A stretch of DNA of 64,000 nucleotides from Neobacillus novalis NBRC 102450 (GTDB lineage Bacteria > Bacillota > Bacilli > Bacillales > Cytobacillaceae), in NCBI RefSeq assembly GCF_001591805.1, contig NZ_BCVP01000009.1, positions 351,585 through 415,584 of the forward strand, in the 5' to 3' direction. Made by a program: the position numbers and the translations under genes. Under the pieces are notes generated by a model, which worked only from the letters and a program-made list of their open reading frames with translations, did no database searches and was not told the DNA's origin. Below are positions 24,380-33,470 of the stretch, piece by piece; position 1 is the first letter of the stretch; the number at the start of each line of letters is the position of its first letter.

Positions 24380-25039
24380 TTATTTCATAAAGTCTTCAAC
24401 TAATTTAAAGCATCTTTTTTCTGTAAGATTGTTCTCGACCCTTACATATTCATATTGTTCCATTGTACCGCCTTTATATTTAAGTGATGCCTCTTTTGCA
24501 GTATTATCTCGGTAATCAATCCACTCACGTTGTTCTTTTCTTAGATGGTCCATCTCTTCTGTAGGGAGTTGATGCTTTAGGACTTCATAAATTTCATTTA
24601 ACAATCCATCCCAAACATCGTATGTATCTCCTTCTACTTTTTTCAAAGCTAATGTTGTGTCGTCTAAAGGATTTTTTCGCATCTCTTCCACTTCATTTTT
24701 AGCATCATTTAATTTATTGAGATATCCTTCCTTCAAACTCGCTGTATTATTTGTTGAGAAGTCTTCTACTTTTTTAAGTACATTGTTTGTTGTATCTACT
24801 TTTTCGTTTGCATCATTATTTCCTGTATCAATGGTATCTTCATTAGTGTTGTCAGTTTTTGAAGCATCCTCTGTCGAAACTGCATTCAGAGAATCGTCGT
24901 TTGTGTTAAGAGTCGAGTTATTATTTTGTGACTGATTATCCAACCTAGCACTTGACTTGTCAGATGAGTTTTCACAAGCAGCCAATATAACTAATACTGC
25001 TGTTAACATTCCCATTAAAAATTTACGATTATTTTTCAT
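24380..25039 (-). CDS. Lipoprotein with LprI/DUF1311 domain
   Basis: A 219-residue lipoprotein: signal with lipobox LAAC near residue 21, a low-complexity Asn/Asp/Thr/Ser linker (about 25-90), then a C-terminal LprI-type helical domain (LKEGYLNKLNDAKNEVEE ... LPTEEMDHLRKEQREWIDYRD ... RCFKLVEDFM). The domain is named after a mycobacterial lysozyme inhibitor, but most members have no tested function. ATG follows AGAGAGG on the minus strand. It stands alone. Confidence 0.82.
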   Translation of the reverse strand: MKNNRKFLMGMLTAVLVILAACENSSDKSSARLDNQSQNNNSTLNTNDDSLNAVSTEDASKTDNTNEDTIDTGNNDANEKVDTTNNVLKKVEDFSTNNTASLKEGYLNKLNDAKNEVEEMRKNPLDDTTLALKKVEGDTYDVWDGLLNEIYEVLKHQLPTEEMDHLRKEQREWIDYRDNTAKEASLKYKGGTMEQYEYVRVENNLTEKRCFKLVEDFMK

Positions 25040-25126
25040 TAAACTTCAACCTCTCTTCTTCTGTAATCTAGGTAATAATGCTGTATGATAGCAGTTTAAT
25101 TCAATGGCTTGACGAAGATAATGATT

Positions 25127-25185
25127 AAAAAAAGACATTAGCAAAGCGACTCCAAATAAGGAATCCTATGTTAATGTCTCTTTTT
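25127..25185 (-). terminator. Terminator after the HxlR gene
   Basis: On the minus strand AGACATTA and TAATGTCT (25133-25140, 25172-25179) pair and are followed by a run of seven T. Confidence 0.72.
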
Positions 25186-25225
25186 GATTTTCAATTAACT
25201 TCATAAAATCTGTACATTCCCTCTA

Positions 25226-25558
25226 CTAATTTTCAGTTGAATCTGATTCCTCTTTAACCCAAAGCTGTGACCAGTTTTCAATTGTTCTCAAAATGGGTTC
25301 AATGGATTGTCCTTTTTCTGTTAAAGAATACTCAATGATGACTGGTGTTTCAGGTATAACCTCACGTTTTACCAACCCTTGGTACTCCAATTCCTTTAAA
25401 CGATCTGATAAAACCTTTCCACTTATACCAATGGAAGATAGAATTTCATTAAACCTTTGTGGTCCCAATAATAATTGATAGATAACTAATGCTGTCCATC
25501 TCTGACTTAATAGCGAAATTGCCTTTTCAAATTTTGGGCAAATTGTAGGTTGTTTCAT
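25226..25558 (-). CDS. HxlR-family thiol-sensing repressor, YodB/CatR-like
   Basis: A 110-residue winged-helix regulator of the HxlR family (CPKFEKAISLLSQRWTALVI ... GPQRFNEIL ... ISGKVLSDRLKELEYQGLV ... PVIIEYSLTEKG). Cys7 sits where B. subtilis YodB and CatR (YvaP) carry the cysteine that senses quinones and diamide by thiol oxidation. It is divergent from a detoxification operon whose first gene is CatE-like, just as CatR controls catDE in B. subtilis. An 11-bp inverted repeat between the two genes is the likely operator. Expected role: repressor released by electrophiles. Confidence 0.88.
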   Translation of the reverse strand: MKQPTICPKFEKAISLLSQRWTALVIYQLLLGPQRFNEILSSIGISGKVLSDRLKELEYQGLVKREVIPETPVIIEYSLTEKGQSIEPILRTIENWSQLWVKEESDSTEN

Positions 25559-25604
25559 TTTCTAAATGCACCTCTCTTGATTTTTATTGTACCACAAATA
25601 CAGA

Positions 25605-25685
25605 AATTAAGTTACAAATTAAAATCAAGTTACTTGACATTATGTTATTATATAAATATACTTACTTACATAAAGTAACTTAATT
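25605..25685 (+). promoter_or_regulatory. Promoter with flanking inverted-repeat operator of the catE-like operon
   Basis: A consensus promoter TTGACA (25634-25639), 17 bp, TATACT (25657-25662) is bracketed by a perfect 11-bp inverted repeat: AATTAAGTTAC (25605-25615) and GTAACTTAATT (25675-25685). A further AAGTTAC half-site lies at 25627-25633. It is the likely binding region of the divergent HxlR repressor. Confidence 0.8.
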
Positions 25686-25803
25686 AGAAAAGAAGTAGGT
25701 TTATTAGCCGTATCAATTTATTTCGTTTTTGTCGAGAAATCAAAAATTTCATTGGATCAAATATTTTTTCAATCATAAAAAATGTACTCTAGGAGGGTTA
25801 TCT

Positions 25804-26655
25804 ATGGGATTTCACAAGAAACCAACAACATTTATTGGGCATGTAAAAGTAAAAGTGGAAAATTTACAACGTTCAATAGAATTTTATCAAGATGTCCTGG
25901 GATTCAATATTTTAGAACAAACAACTTCAACAGTAAAACTAACAACTGATGGGAAAACGAGTTTTTTATCACTAGAACAACCTGAAAATGTTATCCCAAA
26001 ACAGGGAAGAACTACTGGTTTATATCATTTTGCGATTTTATTACCAGATCAATCGGCTTTAGCAAATATTGTTGTTCATTTGGTGGGGAAAGGAGTTCGT
26101 TTTGGCTCTTCAGATCATCTTGTTAGTGAAGCATTGTACCTGCATGATCCAGATGGAAACGAGATTGAAATCTATCGTGATCGGGCTCCTTTTGAGTGGA
26201 ATTGGAATAGTGATGAAGTGGCAATGACTGTTGATCCACTCGACTTTGAAAATTTGCTTAAATATGCTACACCAAGTAAACCATGGCAAGGAATGCCGGC
26301 TGAAACGGTAATGGGTCACATTCATTTACACGTGTCAGAACTTAAAAAGACAGAAGAATTTTATGTAAAAGGACTGGGAATGGACGTCGTAAATCGATTT
26401 GGGGGGCAGGCCTTATTCCTTTCCTACGGAAAATACCACCATCACGTCGGGGTCAACACTTGGAATGGTGCAGGGGCTCCAGCACCGGCCAAAAATAGTG
26501 TAGGTCTCGAATCGTTTACGCTCATTTTTGATAATGAAGGGGCTCGTAAACAAGCAATAACGAATTTAAAGCGTATTGATGCGGATGTGTTTGAAGACAA
26601 TAATAATTATATAACCTTTGATCCTTCTGGAAATCGCATCGAATTAGCTGTATAA
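25804..26655 (+). CDS. Ring-cleaving dioxygenase, CatE/glyoxalase (VOC) family
   Basis: A 283-residue protein of two vicinal-oxygen-chelate modules, like B. subtilis CatE (catechol-2,3-dioxygenase). Module 1: GHVKVKVENLQRSIEFYQDVLGF ... GLYHFAIL ... DPDGNEIEIYRDR. Module 2: GHIHLHVSELKKTEEFYVKGLGM ... HHHVGVN ... DPSGNRIEL. The His, His and Glu expected to hold the metal are seen. The frame is open from 25729, but TAGGAGGG before ATG 25804 and family length decide the start. First gene of the operon controlled by the divergent HxlR regulator; likely degrades catechol or quinol compounds. Confidence 0.87.
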   Translation: MGFHKKPTTFIGHVKVKVENLQRSIEFYQDVLGFNILEQTTSTVKLTTDGKTSFLSLEQPENVIPKQGRTTGLYHFAILLPDQSALANIVVHLVGKGVRFGSSDHLVSEALYLHDPDGNEIEIYRDRAPFEWNWNSDEVAMTVDPLDFENLLKYATPSKPWQGMPAETVMGHIHLHVSELKKTEEFYVKGLGMDVVNRFGGQALFLSYGKYHHHVGVNTWNGAGAPAPAKNSVGLESFTLIFDNEGARKQAITNLKRIDADVFEDNNNYITFDPSGNRIELAV

Positions 26656-26671
26656 GATGGGAGGTATCCAA

Positions 26672-27733
26672 ATGGCTGCTAAAGAAAGTCCAGGTATTGA
26701 AATAGGTATTTATACGCTTGCCGATATTGGTGCGGATCCCCTAACTGGAAAAACCATATCGGCTGGTCAAAGAGTAAAAGAAATCATTCAAGCTGCAAAA
26801 CTTGCTGATGAGGCAGGACTAGATGTATTTGGGGTAGGAGAACATCACCGTCTGGATTACGCTTCTTCTTCCCCTGCGGTTCTATTGGCTGCTATTGCAC
26901 AAGTAACAAAACAAATTAGATTAACCAGTACAACAAGTGTTTTAAGTACGCTTGATCCTGTTCGTCTATTTGAAGATTTTGCTACCTTGGATTTACTTTC
27001 GGATGGTCGAGCCGAAATACTAGCTGGCAGGGGAGCATTTATAGAATCTTTTCCACTTTTCGGTTATAGCACAAACGATTATGATGAATTGTTTGAAGAA
27101 CATTTGGACCTCCTATTACAACTGACCCAAAATGAGACCGTCACATGGTCGGGGAAGTTCCGTCCTTCTTTAAGGGATGCTGAAATTGCCCCGAGACCGG
27201 TACAAGAAAAATTACCAATTTGGATTGGAGTCGGAGGTACACCCGAGAGTGCCGTTCGTGCTGGAAGATTTGGGGTGGGAATGGCTTTAGCTATCTTGGG
27301 TGGTAATCCAAGACGGTTTAAGCCACTTGTCGATCTTTATCGTCAAGCAGGAATAGACGCAGGACTCACTCCAGAAACATTGAAGGTTGGTGTAACCGGC
27401 CATGCTTATCTAGCCAAGACAACTCAGCAAGCAAAAGACGAGTTTTATCCTTATTACTCCAATTATTGGGGATATGTGAACCGCCAGCGTGGAATGGGGA
27501 CAAGGATGTCTTGGGATGACTTTGAACATATGGCTAGTCCGGATACTGCTTTGTTTGTGGGAAGTCCACAGCAAGTCATCGAAAAGATTCTTAAACAATA
27601 CGAACTCTTTGGTCACCAACGTTTCCTTGCACAGTTAGATATTGGTGGTCAACCTTTTAAGAATGTCGCAAAAGGTATTGAATTGTTAGCAACCGAAATT
27701 GCTCCAATAATTCGAAGAGAAACAAGTAAATAA
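26672..27733 (+). CDS. LLM-class flavin-dependent monooxygenase (Atu2307/SP_0267 type)
   Basis: A 353-residue luciferase-like (TIM-barrel) FMN-dependent oxidoreductase: GIYTLADIGADPLTG, FGVGEHHRLDYASSSPAV, LSTLDPVRLFEDFATLDLLS and GRAEILAGRGAF are typical of this subgroup. It needs reduced flavin, which the next gene could supply. ATG 26672 follows GGGAGGT at 26659-26665, 16 bp after the dioxygenase stop, so it is the second gene of the operon. The natural substrate is unknown. Confidence 0.88.
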   Translation: MAAKESPGIEIGIYTLADIGADPLTGKTISAGQRVKEIIQAAKLADEAGLDVFGVGEHHRLDYASSSPAVLLAAIAQVTKQIRLTSTTSVLSTLDPVRLFEDFATLDLLSDGRAEILAGRGAFIESFPLFGYSTNDYDELFEEHLDLLLQLTQNETVTWSGKFRPSLRDAEIAPRPVQEKLPIWIGVGGTPESAVRAGRFGVGMALAILGGNPRRFKPLVDLYRQAGIDAGLTPETLKVGVTGHAYLAKTTQQAKDEFYPYYSNYWGYVNRQRGMGTRMSWDDFEHMASPDTALFVGSPQQVIEKILKQYELFGHQRFLAQLDIGGQPFKNVAKGIELLATEIAPIIRRETSK

Positions 27734-27806
27734 ATCTTTATAGGCGGTGTTAAAAATGAGTTTTTTAGAAAAACTATTTGGTAAACAAACTAAGGAGGAA
27801 GAAACA

Positions 27807-28355
27807 ATGACTACAGAAAAATTAAACATTGGAATTATTTTAGGAAGCACTCGTCAAGGACGTGTGAGCCCACAAGTAGGAGAATGGGTAAAAGGAATTG
27901 CTGACAAACGTGGAGACGCGAATTATGAAATTGTCGATATTGCTGACTTTAATCTTCCGTTTTTAGGAACAACTGATGGAACGGAGCCAGGTATTGCTGC
28001 TTGGAATGAGAAACTGGCAAGTCTTGATGGGTTTGTATTCATTGTTCAAGAATACAATCACAGTATTACCGGTGCGTTAAAAAACGCCATCGATTTTGCC
28101 CGTGAAGTATGGTATAACAAAGCAGCTGGTATCGTAAGTTATGGTTCTACCGGTGGTGCTCGTGCAGCTGAACATTTACGTGGTATTCTTGCAGAACAGA
28201 AAGTTGCGGATGTTCGCACACATCCAACTTTGAGTTTATTTACTGATTTTGTTAATGGAACGGAGTTTAAGCCACAAGAATTACATCTCGATAATGTAAA
28301 TGCTATGCTTGATGATGTTCTTGCTTGGAGCGGAGCTTTAAAAACCTTACGTTAA
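27807..28355 (+). CDS. NADPH-dependent FMN reductase
   Basis: A 182-residue flavodoxin-fold reductase: GIILGSTRQGRVSPQVGEW (FMN phosphate loop), FIVQEYNHSITGALKNAID and GIVSYGSTGGARAAEHLRG are hallmarks of the NADPH-FMN/azoreductase family. It would provide reduced FMN to the monooxygenase upstream or reduce quinones directly. The frame is open to ATG 27756 (adding MSFLEKLFGKQTKEEET), but AAGGAGG at 27791-27797 lies right before ATG 27807, and this start gives the usual family N-terminus. Third gene of the operon; a terminator follows. Confidence 0.87.
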   Translation: MTTEKLNIGIILGSTRQGRVSPQVGEWVKGIADKRGDANYEIVDIADFNLPFLGTTDGTEPGIAAWNEKLASLDGFVFIVQEYNHSITGALKNAIDFAREVWYNKAAGIVSYGSTGGARAAEHLRGILAEQKVADVRTHPTLSLFTDFVNGTEFKPQELHLDNVNAMLDDVLAWSGALKTLR

Positions 28356-28382
28356 ATTTAAATATTATAAATGAACTGTACC

Positions 28383-28422
28383 AAGAATATCAGACGCAAT
28401 TTAGGTGTCTGATATTCTTTTT
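28383..28422 (+). terminator. Terminator of the catE-like operon
   Basis: AAGAATATCAGAC pairs perfectly with GTCTGATATTCTT, then TTTT. Confidence 0.9.
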
Positions 28423-28508
28423 ATGTAATCTAGATGGAAATTAGCGGAAATAATATTGACTGGAGCAACAGGAAAATTAATAATTTGTAATTATAGGAGG
28501 GCTATATA

Positions 28509-29147
28509 ATGAAAATTGGAATTATTGGTGCGAGTGGTAAAGTAGGAAGTCTTATTTTGAAAGAAGCAGTTAGTCGGGGACATGAAGTAACAGCAATTGT
28601 AAGAGATGCGTCAAAACTTAAAGATAAAAGTGTTTCTATTATTGAAAAAAATATTTTTGATCTAACATCAGATGATGTTAAAACGTTTGAAGTAGTGGTT
28701 AATGCCTTTGGTGCTCCTCTTGGTGAAGAGCAGGCACACGTTGATGCTGGCCATGCTTTAATTGAGGCGCTGAAAGGAACAAATACTAGAGCCATCATTG
28801 TAGGTGGAGCTGGAAGTCTTTATGTAGATGAAAATAAAACCGTTAAGGTAATAGATACACCTGATTTTCCAGAAATCGTTCTCCCAACAGCGAAAGGGCA
28901 AGGACGAAACTTGCAAGAATTACAAGAAACATCTACTATTACATGGACATTTATCAGCCCTTCTGCGGTATTTGATGCGGAAGGAAAAAGAACTGGATCT
29001 TATCAGTCTGGAAAAGACCACCTTCTAGTTAATTCAAAAGGTGAAAGTTATATCAGCTATGCAGACTATGCTATTGCAGTATTGGATGAAATTGAAAATC
29101 CACAACATATAAATGAACGTTTTACAGTTGTCGGTGAAGCAGAATAA
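28509..29147 (+). CDS. NAD(P)H-binding atypical SDR protein (YwnB-like)
   Basis: A 212-residue Rossmann protein: GIIGASGKVGSLILKEAVSRGH gives the dinucleotide loop (GASGKVG), then VVNAFGAP, AIIVGGAGSLYVDE and TWTFISPSAVFDAEG. It resembles NAD(P)-dependent reductases of the NmrA/flavin reductase-like group with unknown substrate. ATG 28509 follows ATAGGAGGG. It has its own perfect terminator but lies just after the HxlR-controlled operon and may share the stress response. Confidence 0.85.
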   Translation: MKIGIIGASGKVGSLILKEAVSRGHEVTAIVRDASKLKDKSVSIIEKNIFDLTSDDVKTFEVVVNAFGAPLGEEQAHVDAGHALIEALKGTNTRAIIVGGAGSLYVDENKTVKVIDTPDFPEIVLPTAKGQGRNLQELQETSTITWTFISPSAVFDAEGKRTGSYQSGKDHLLVNSKGESYISYADYAIAVLDEIENPQHINERFTVVGEAE

Positions 29148-29168
29148 ATTTTTAAAATCAATAAACAT

Positions 29169-29211
29169 GCAAAGTACCATTAGTGTTCACACTAATGGTA
29201 CTTTGCTATTT
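29169..29211 (+). terminator. Terminator after the NAD(P)H-binding gene
   Basis: A perfect 17-bp stem (GCAAAGTACCATTAGTG and its complement) with loop TTCA, followed by TATTT. Confidence 0.85.
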
Positions 29212-29361
29212 GGAAATATGTAATATAATTAGTTAAATTAAACTCAGGTAATAATATTTTCAAACCCTATGAGTAAATAATTAACTGTTTAAAGTGCGTT
29301 ATCTGTATGTGGAAACAGTAGTATCATGCTTTTCATTAAATTGAATTAGGAGAGGAAGGAA

Positions 29362-30210
29362 ATGCAAAAACTAAAACAAATCTCCAATCGTATCTTATAC
29401 TTACCACCGTATCAAGAAACAGATCGGCCCATATTAGCAGCGATAGTTGGAGAAGAAAAAACACTATTTATCGATGCCGGGAACTCTTCAAGCCATGCCC
29501 AATTATTTATATCACAACTAGAAGAACGTAATATTAGCGGCGACTGGCTTGTCCTCACTCATTGGCACTGGGACCATATATTTGGAATGAGTGAGTTCCG
29601 AGTTCCGATTATTTCTCATAGCATGACACGGGAAAAAATCAAAGAATTACAGAAGTTGTCCTGGGAAGATCGAGATATAGATCTGCGTGTTAAGGAAGGA
29701 ATTGAAATTCCATTTTGTGCGAATGCAATGAAGATAGAGTTGGGAAATCAACGGGATATCCTTCTTTCTGAACCTGATATTACGTTTGAAACCCAAATGG
29801 AATTAAATTTAGGGGGGCTGTCCTGTGTAATCGAACATGTGGGTGGAGATCATTCCAATGACTCAAGCATTGTTTATATTCGTGAGGAGAAATGCCTTTT
29901 TATTGGGGATTGCCTCTATGCAAATCTTTATTCGGAAAAATGGAATTATACCATTGAGAATATGCTTCAGCTGATTTCTAAAATTGAAAAATATGATGCA
30001 GAAACGTTTTTTCTTTCCCATCATGAGGCTCCCTTAACCAAAGAGGAATTCGGGTCTTTTATCCAGCTTTTAAAAGATGCAGCCCTTCTTACCAAAAAGT
30101 ATAAGGGAGAACAAGAAGCCATTTTCAGAGAAATGTCTGAAAGGTTACATAGGGGATTAAACGAATTAGAGATTGAAACTATCGACTATTTTATAAATGG
30201 ATTTTCTTAA
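29362..30210 (+). CDS. MBL-fold metallo-hydrolase
   Basis: A 282-residue metallo-beta-lactamase-fold enzyme. The metal site is visible: THWHWDHIFGM (HxHxDH, near residue 62), EHVGGDHSND, CLFIGDCLY (bridging Asp) and FFLSHHEAPL (last His). The C-terminal part is helical. No signal peptide, so cytoplasmic. The substrate cannot be told; the family includes glyoxalase II-like hydrolases and lactonases. ATG 29362 follows AGGAGAGGAAGG. It is monocistronic as far as can be seen. Confidence 0.85.
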   Translation: MQKLKQISNRILYLPPYQETDRPILAAIVGEEKTLFIDAGNSSSHAQLFISQLEERNISGDWLVLTHWHWDHIFGMSEFRVPIISHSMTREKIKELQKLSWEDRDIDLRVKEGIEIPFCANAMKIELGNQRDILLSEPDITFETQMELNLGGLSCVIEHVGGDHSNDSSIVYIREEKCLFIGDCLYANLYSEKWNYTIENMLQLISKIEKYDAETFFLSHHEAPLTKEEFGSFIQLLKDAALLTKKYKGEQEAIFREMSERLHRGLNELEIETIDYFINGFS

Positions 30211-30356
30211 AAGTGATAGATTCTCCACGGGGTTTCTCTATTTAGCTGTCATTGTGTTACAATCTTAGCTAGTCAAAACGATTAAAGGAAGAAACGAATG
30301 AGCGTGCTTGTTGCTTCGGGGGACAGGCACTAGTTTTTAAAATAGGAGGCACATTA

Positions 30357-30854
30357 ATGGATAATAACGATATATTAATTCGATTGAGATATGCTCTGGA
30401 AATAAAAAATAAAGAAATGGCAGAAATATTTAATCTAGGCGGCGTGGAGGTAACCGTACCAGAAGTGATAAAAATTCTTACAAAATCAGATGATGATGAA
30501 GCTGAAAATGACGAGCAAATAAAATGTAATAACAGTATGTTCGATTCATTTTTAAATGGATTTATTATTTATAAAAGAGGAAAACAAGAGCCGAAGCCAG
30601 GACAGCCTGATACACTAGAGACATCTTTCAAAAAAAGCGCGAACGTTAATAATCTCCTGTTAAAGAAAGTAAAAATAGCACTAGCATTAACTACTGAAGA
30701 TATGCTTGAGCTATTCGAAAAGGCAGGAATTACCGTAACAAAAGGTGAACTCGGAGCTTTATTAAGAAAAGAAGGCCATAAGAATTATAAAGAGTGCGGC
30801 GATAAATTTGCCAGGAATTTCTTAAAAGGACTAGCAATCAAATACAGGGGATAA
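30357..30854 (+). CDS. DUF1456 protein (YehS-like)
   Basis: A 165-residue protein with two tandem repeats of a helical DUF1456 motif: NDILIRLRYALEIKNKEMAEIFNLGG ... FDSFLNGFIIYKRGKQ and NNLLLKKVKIALALTTEDMLEL ... FARNFLKGLAIKYRG. The family occurs widely in bacteria without a known function; the helices resemble small DNA-binding folds. ATG 30357 follows AATAGGAGGC. The next gene starts 28 bp downstream, so the two may be co-transcribed. Confidence 0.88.
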   Translation: MDNNDILIRLRYALEIKNKEMAEIFNLGGVEVTVPEVIKILTKSDDDEAENDEQIKCNNSMFDSFLNGFIIYKRGKQEPKPGQPDTLETSFKKSANVNNLLLKKVKIALALTTEDMLELFEKAGITVTKGELGALLRKEGHKNYKECGDKFARNFLKGLAIKYRG

Positions 30855-30882
30855 CGGCATTAATGGATCTACAGGTGATGAT

Positions 30883-31590
30883 ATGATACATACGTACTTA
30901 GGTACGACAATACGTTTTGAGATAAAATACAAAAACCGAACCTCAATTGGAATTACAATAGATAGTTATGGAAATGTTGAAGTCCAGGCTCCGAAAGGGA
31001 TCCCTGATGAAAGAGTGCTTCAGTTATTAGAGGAAAAATGGGATCTTATTCAGCAAAAATTACATGAAATGAATGATAGGCTGCAAGGGCCACAGGAAAA
31101 GGTCTATGAGCATGGGGAACCCTTTCTTTATTTAGGAAACACCTATCCGATACAGATCTTTCAAGTCAAAAATATCGAGCAGGACTATGTGGTGTTTGAG
31201 GGAGAGAAGTTACTTATATATTTAAATTTGCTTGAGGATGAGAAAATAAAACAAGCTTTAAAACGATTTTATTATCAGCAATGTAAGGCTCTTGTTAAGA
31301 AGAGTATCTCATCCTATCAAAGCAATTTTAAAACCAAACCACGTTCTATTCATATCTCGGATAGTAAAACTACATGGGGAACCTGTGATTCTAAATTACA
31401 GTTAACATTTAATTGGAGGCTGGCCATGGCACCACAGGAAGTAATTGATTATGTAGTCGTCCACGAAATGTGCCATATGATCCATCTGAATCACGACCGT
31501 TCCTTCTGGCGCCTTGTTGGAAAAATAATTCCTGATTATAAGGAAAAGGAAAACTGGCTGGCCATATCAAACTGGAAAATGACTGTTTAG
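30883..31590 (+). CDS. YgjP-type metallopeptidase-like protein (DUF45/M48-related)
   Basis: A 235-residue cytoplasmic protein of the YgjP/DUF45 family. The zinc motif HEMCHMIHLNHDRSFWRLV (HExxH plus downstream NHxxxFW) lies near residue 190. The N-terminal half is a beta-rich domain (GEPFLYLGNTYPIQIFQV), and SKTTWGTCDSKLQLTFNWRL is the conserved family stretch. Its biochemical role is uncertain. ATG 30883 follows GGTGAT. It appears coupled to the DUF1456 gene before it. A terminator shared with the convergent M28 gene follows. Confidence 0.88.
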   Translation: MIHTYLGTTIRFEIKYKNRTSIGITIDSYGNVEVQAPKGIPDERVLQLLEEKWDLIQQKLHEMNDRLQGPQEKVYEHGEPFLYLGNTYPIQIFQVKNIEQDYVVFEGEKLLIYLNLLEDEKIKQALKRFYYQQCKALVKKSISSYQSNFKTKPRSIHISDSKTTWGTCDSKLQLTFNWRLAMAPQEVIDYVVVHEMCHMIHLNHDRSFWRLVGKIIPDYKEKENWLAISNWKMTV

Positions 31591-31648
31591 CAGCCCACTG
31601 GTATCGAGAATATAATTTATTTGATTTTATCAAAGCGACTATTTTTTA

Positions 31649-31703
31649 AAAGCCGAAAATATATAAGGGTTTATTCACCTTTATATATATTTCAGGCTTA
31701 TTT
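31649..31703. terminator. Bidirectional terminator between ygjP-like and M28 genes
   Basis: AAAGCC and GAAAATATATAAGG pair with CCTTTATATATATTTC and GGCTT. T-runs lie on both sides, serving the convergent genes. Confidence 0.75.
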
Positions 31704-31755
31704 ATTTAAGAGTAAACATTCCTAAAACTAGCATTTTTACTATCTATTCAAATGG

Positions 31756-33111
31756 CTATTTTCTGATTAGGCTGTATAGAGAGGCTCCAACTAAGTCACC
31801 AGCTTCTTTCAGACGCTCAAGACTGACATTAAGCTCGATCTTGTCAAGCGGTGTATGATAATAAGGCTCTAGGTTCGCTGTTCCTGGCTCACGACGGATA
31901 AAGTTAACAGCTGGGATCCCTGCATCATGGAATGAAACGTGATCAGAAGATCCGCGTTGGTATAACACCAATTGAGATGGTGTACCGATTCTTGCTGCTG
32001 TCGCCCGAGCAGTATCTGTCACTATGTTTGCCTTCCCATCTAGTGTATTCATATAAATCGCTGTGGCATTTTCCCATGAAGTTCCAACCATATCCATATT
32101 GAAATTCGCGATGCTGCGTCCGACCTCATCCTTACTTAACTGACTAACATAATATTCCGAACCGACTAAGCCAATCTCTTCTGCGCCGACAAAAGCAAAC
32201 CGTAATTCCTTATCAATTGGATAACTCTTTAAAACATTGGCCAATTCCAAAGCAACAGCCGTTCCTGAAGCATTATCATTTGCTCCTGCCGCAAACGGAA
32301 CACTATCAATATGGGCAGATACGTGCACTATGTCGTGGTTTTTACCTTGTTTAGGGGCTCTGGTCGCGATAATGTTTTGTGATTTCGCATTTGCAATCCG
32401 TGTCACATTCAGCGACACCGTTTTACCCGGTGCCACCACGTCCTGCAGTAATGCTTCACCACTCACTTTAGTTATTCCGCCTACTGGTACATTTACATTG
32501 CCTCCAATGGAAGGATTTAATGGACCTGTCTGATTGATATTATCATAAATTAACACTGCGATAGCCCCTGCCGCAATTGCGTTGTCCACTTTCTCTTTAA
32601 AAGTTAAGTCTCCTCTTGAGATAAGGGCAATCTTACCCGCTGCTTCTGCAGTAAAATCTGTTACTTTTCCCAATCCGGCATTGAAAAGTTTAGCAGTAAC
32701 GCCCTCATTCGATGTAGCCTCAGATCCAGAAGGGATATTAACTAGCACTTCATTATGATCACTTGTATGTAAATGGCCAATCATTTTGTCTGGAACGCTG
32801 AATTCTTGTGTCTCTACCTTATAGCCAAGAGATAAAAGGCGTTCTTTAATGAATTTAGCTGCCAGCTCTTCCCCCTCAGTTCCGGTAACACGTGGACCAA
32901 TAGTTTCGGATAAAAAGTGAATATCCTTATAAATTCGTTCGGCACTGACTCTTGCAATTACCTTCTGGTCAAAAGCCTTTACACTAGGGTTAACACTATT
33001 CTGGGCCGCTGCTTCCACCTGAGTACCGAAATTCACAGGAGAAAAATACAAACCTGAAGTTACTAGTATAGTAGATAGCATAATGGAAGAGCGTTTTTTT
33101 CCTTTTTTCAA
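31756..33111 (-). CDS. Secreted M28 zinc aminopeptidase (YwaD-like)
   Basis: A 451-residue secreted M28 peptidase with a signal peptide (first ~35 residues), a PA domain (about 165-235, EKVDNAIAAGAIAVLIYDN) and zinc motifs SAHIDSVPFAAGANDNASG, FVGAEEIGLVGSEYY, MDMVGTS and SSDHVSFHDAGIP. It is the same core as the M28 enzyme at 21621 but lacks the N-terminal FIMAH domain. TTG start (33111) with GGAGGTAAT upstream on the minus strand. Expected role: trimming of extracellular peptides to feed uptake. Confidence 0.92.
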   Translation of the reverse strand: MKKGKKRSSIMLSTILVTSGLYFSPVNFGTQVEAAAQNSVNPSVKAFDQKVIARVSAERIYKDIHFLSETIGPRVTGTEGEELAAKFIKERLLSLGYKVETQEFSVPDKMIGHLHTSDHNEVLVNIPSGSEATSNEGVTAKLFNAGLGKVTDFTAEAAGKIALISRGDLTFKEKVDNAIAAGAIAVLIYDNINQTGPLNPSIGGNVNVPVGGITKVSGEALLQDVVAPGKTVSLNVTRIANAKSQNIIATRAPKQGKNHDIVHVSAHIDSVPFAAGANDNASGTAVALELANVLKSYPIDKELRFAFVGAEEIGLVGSEYYVSQLSKDEVGRSIANFNMDMVGTSWENATAIYMNTLDGKANIVTDTARATAARIGTPSQLVLYQRGSSDHVSFHDAGIPAVNFIRREPGTANLEPYYHTPLDKIELNVSLERLKEAGDLVGASLYSLIRK

Positions 33112-33470
33112 AATGATTACCTCCTTGAGTTTGAATTCCTCATATGTATTCGCTTACGCTATGTGTAATCCTCTCCTTTTTTGAAAATTGAATCTATTAA
33201 ACTATTCGGTAGGTTAAATTGAAGTAATATTTGGTACTTAAGGTTCGGTGATTTTTGAAGTTGAAGTAATAATTGCGCAGGTCTTTAGGCTGCTCCTCCT
33301 TTTCCTATAAAAAATTCATAGAAAAGTCGATTCTTTATGAGATATTTCTACATAAAATTACATTTATATTACATTACCGACAGTTTCATTGTTTTTAGTC
33401 CTATTAGACTATACACTAGTATTATATTAGGAAGCTGAATTAATGATAGGGAATAAGAGGAGATTTTGAT
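33112..33470. other. Divergent promoter region between M28 and NlpC/P60 genes
   Basis: No gene is visible. It must hold the two divergent promoters. TATACT- and TATATT-like -10 elements are present around 33410-33430, but no clear -35 partner could be fixed. Confidence 0.4.

Noticed and set aside
30297..30340. 11-codon peptide MSVLVASGDRH before the DUF1456 gene
   Set aside because: It has an AAGGAAG-like site but no overlap, conservation or regulatory pattern to support translation.
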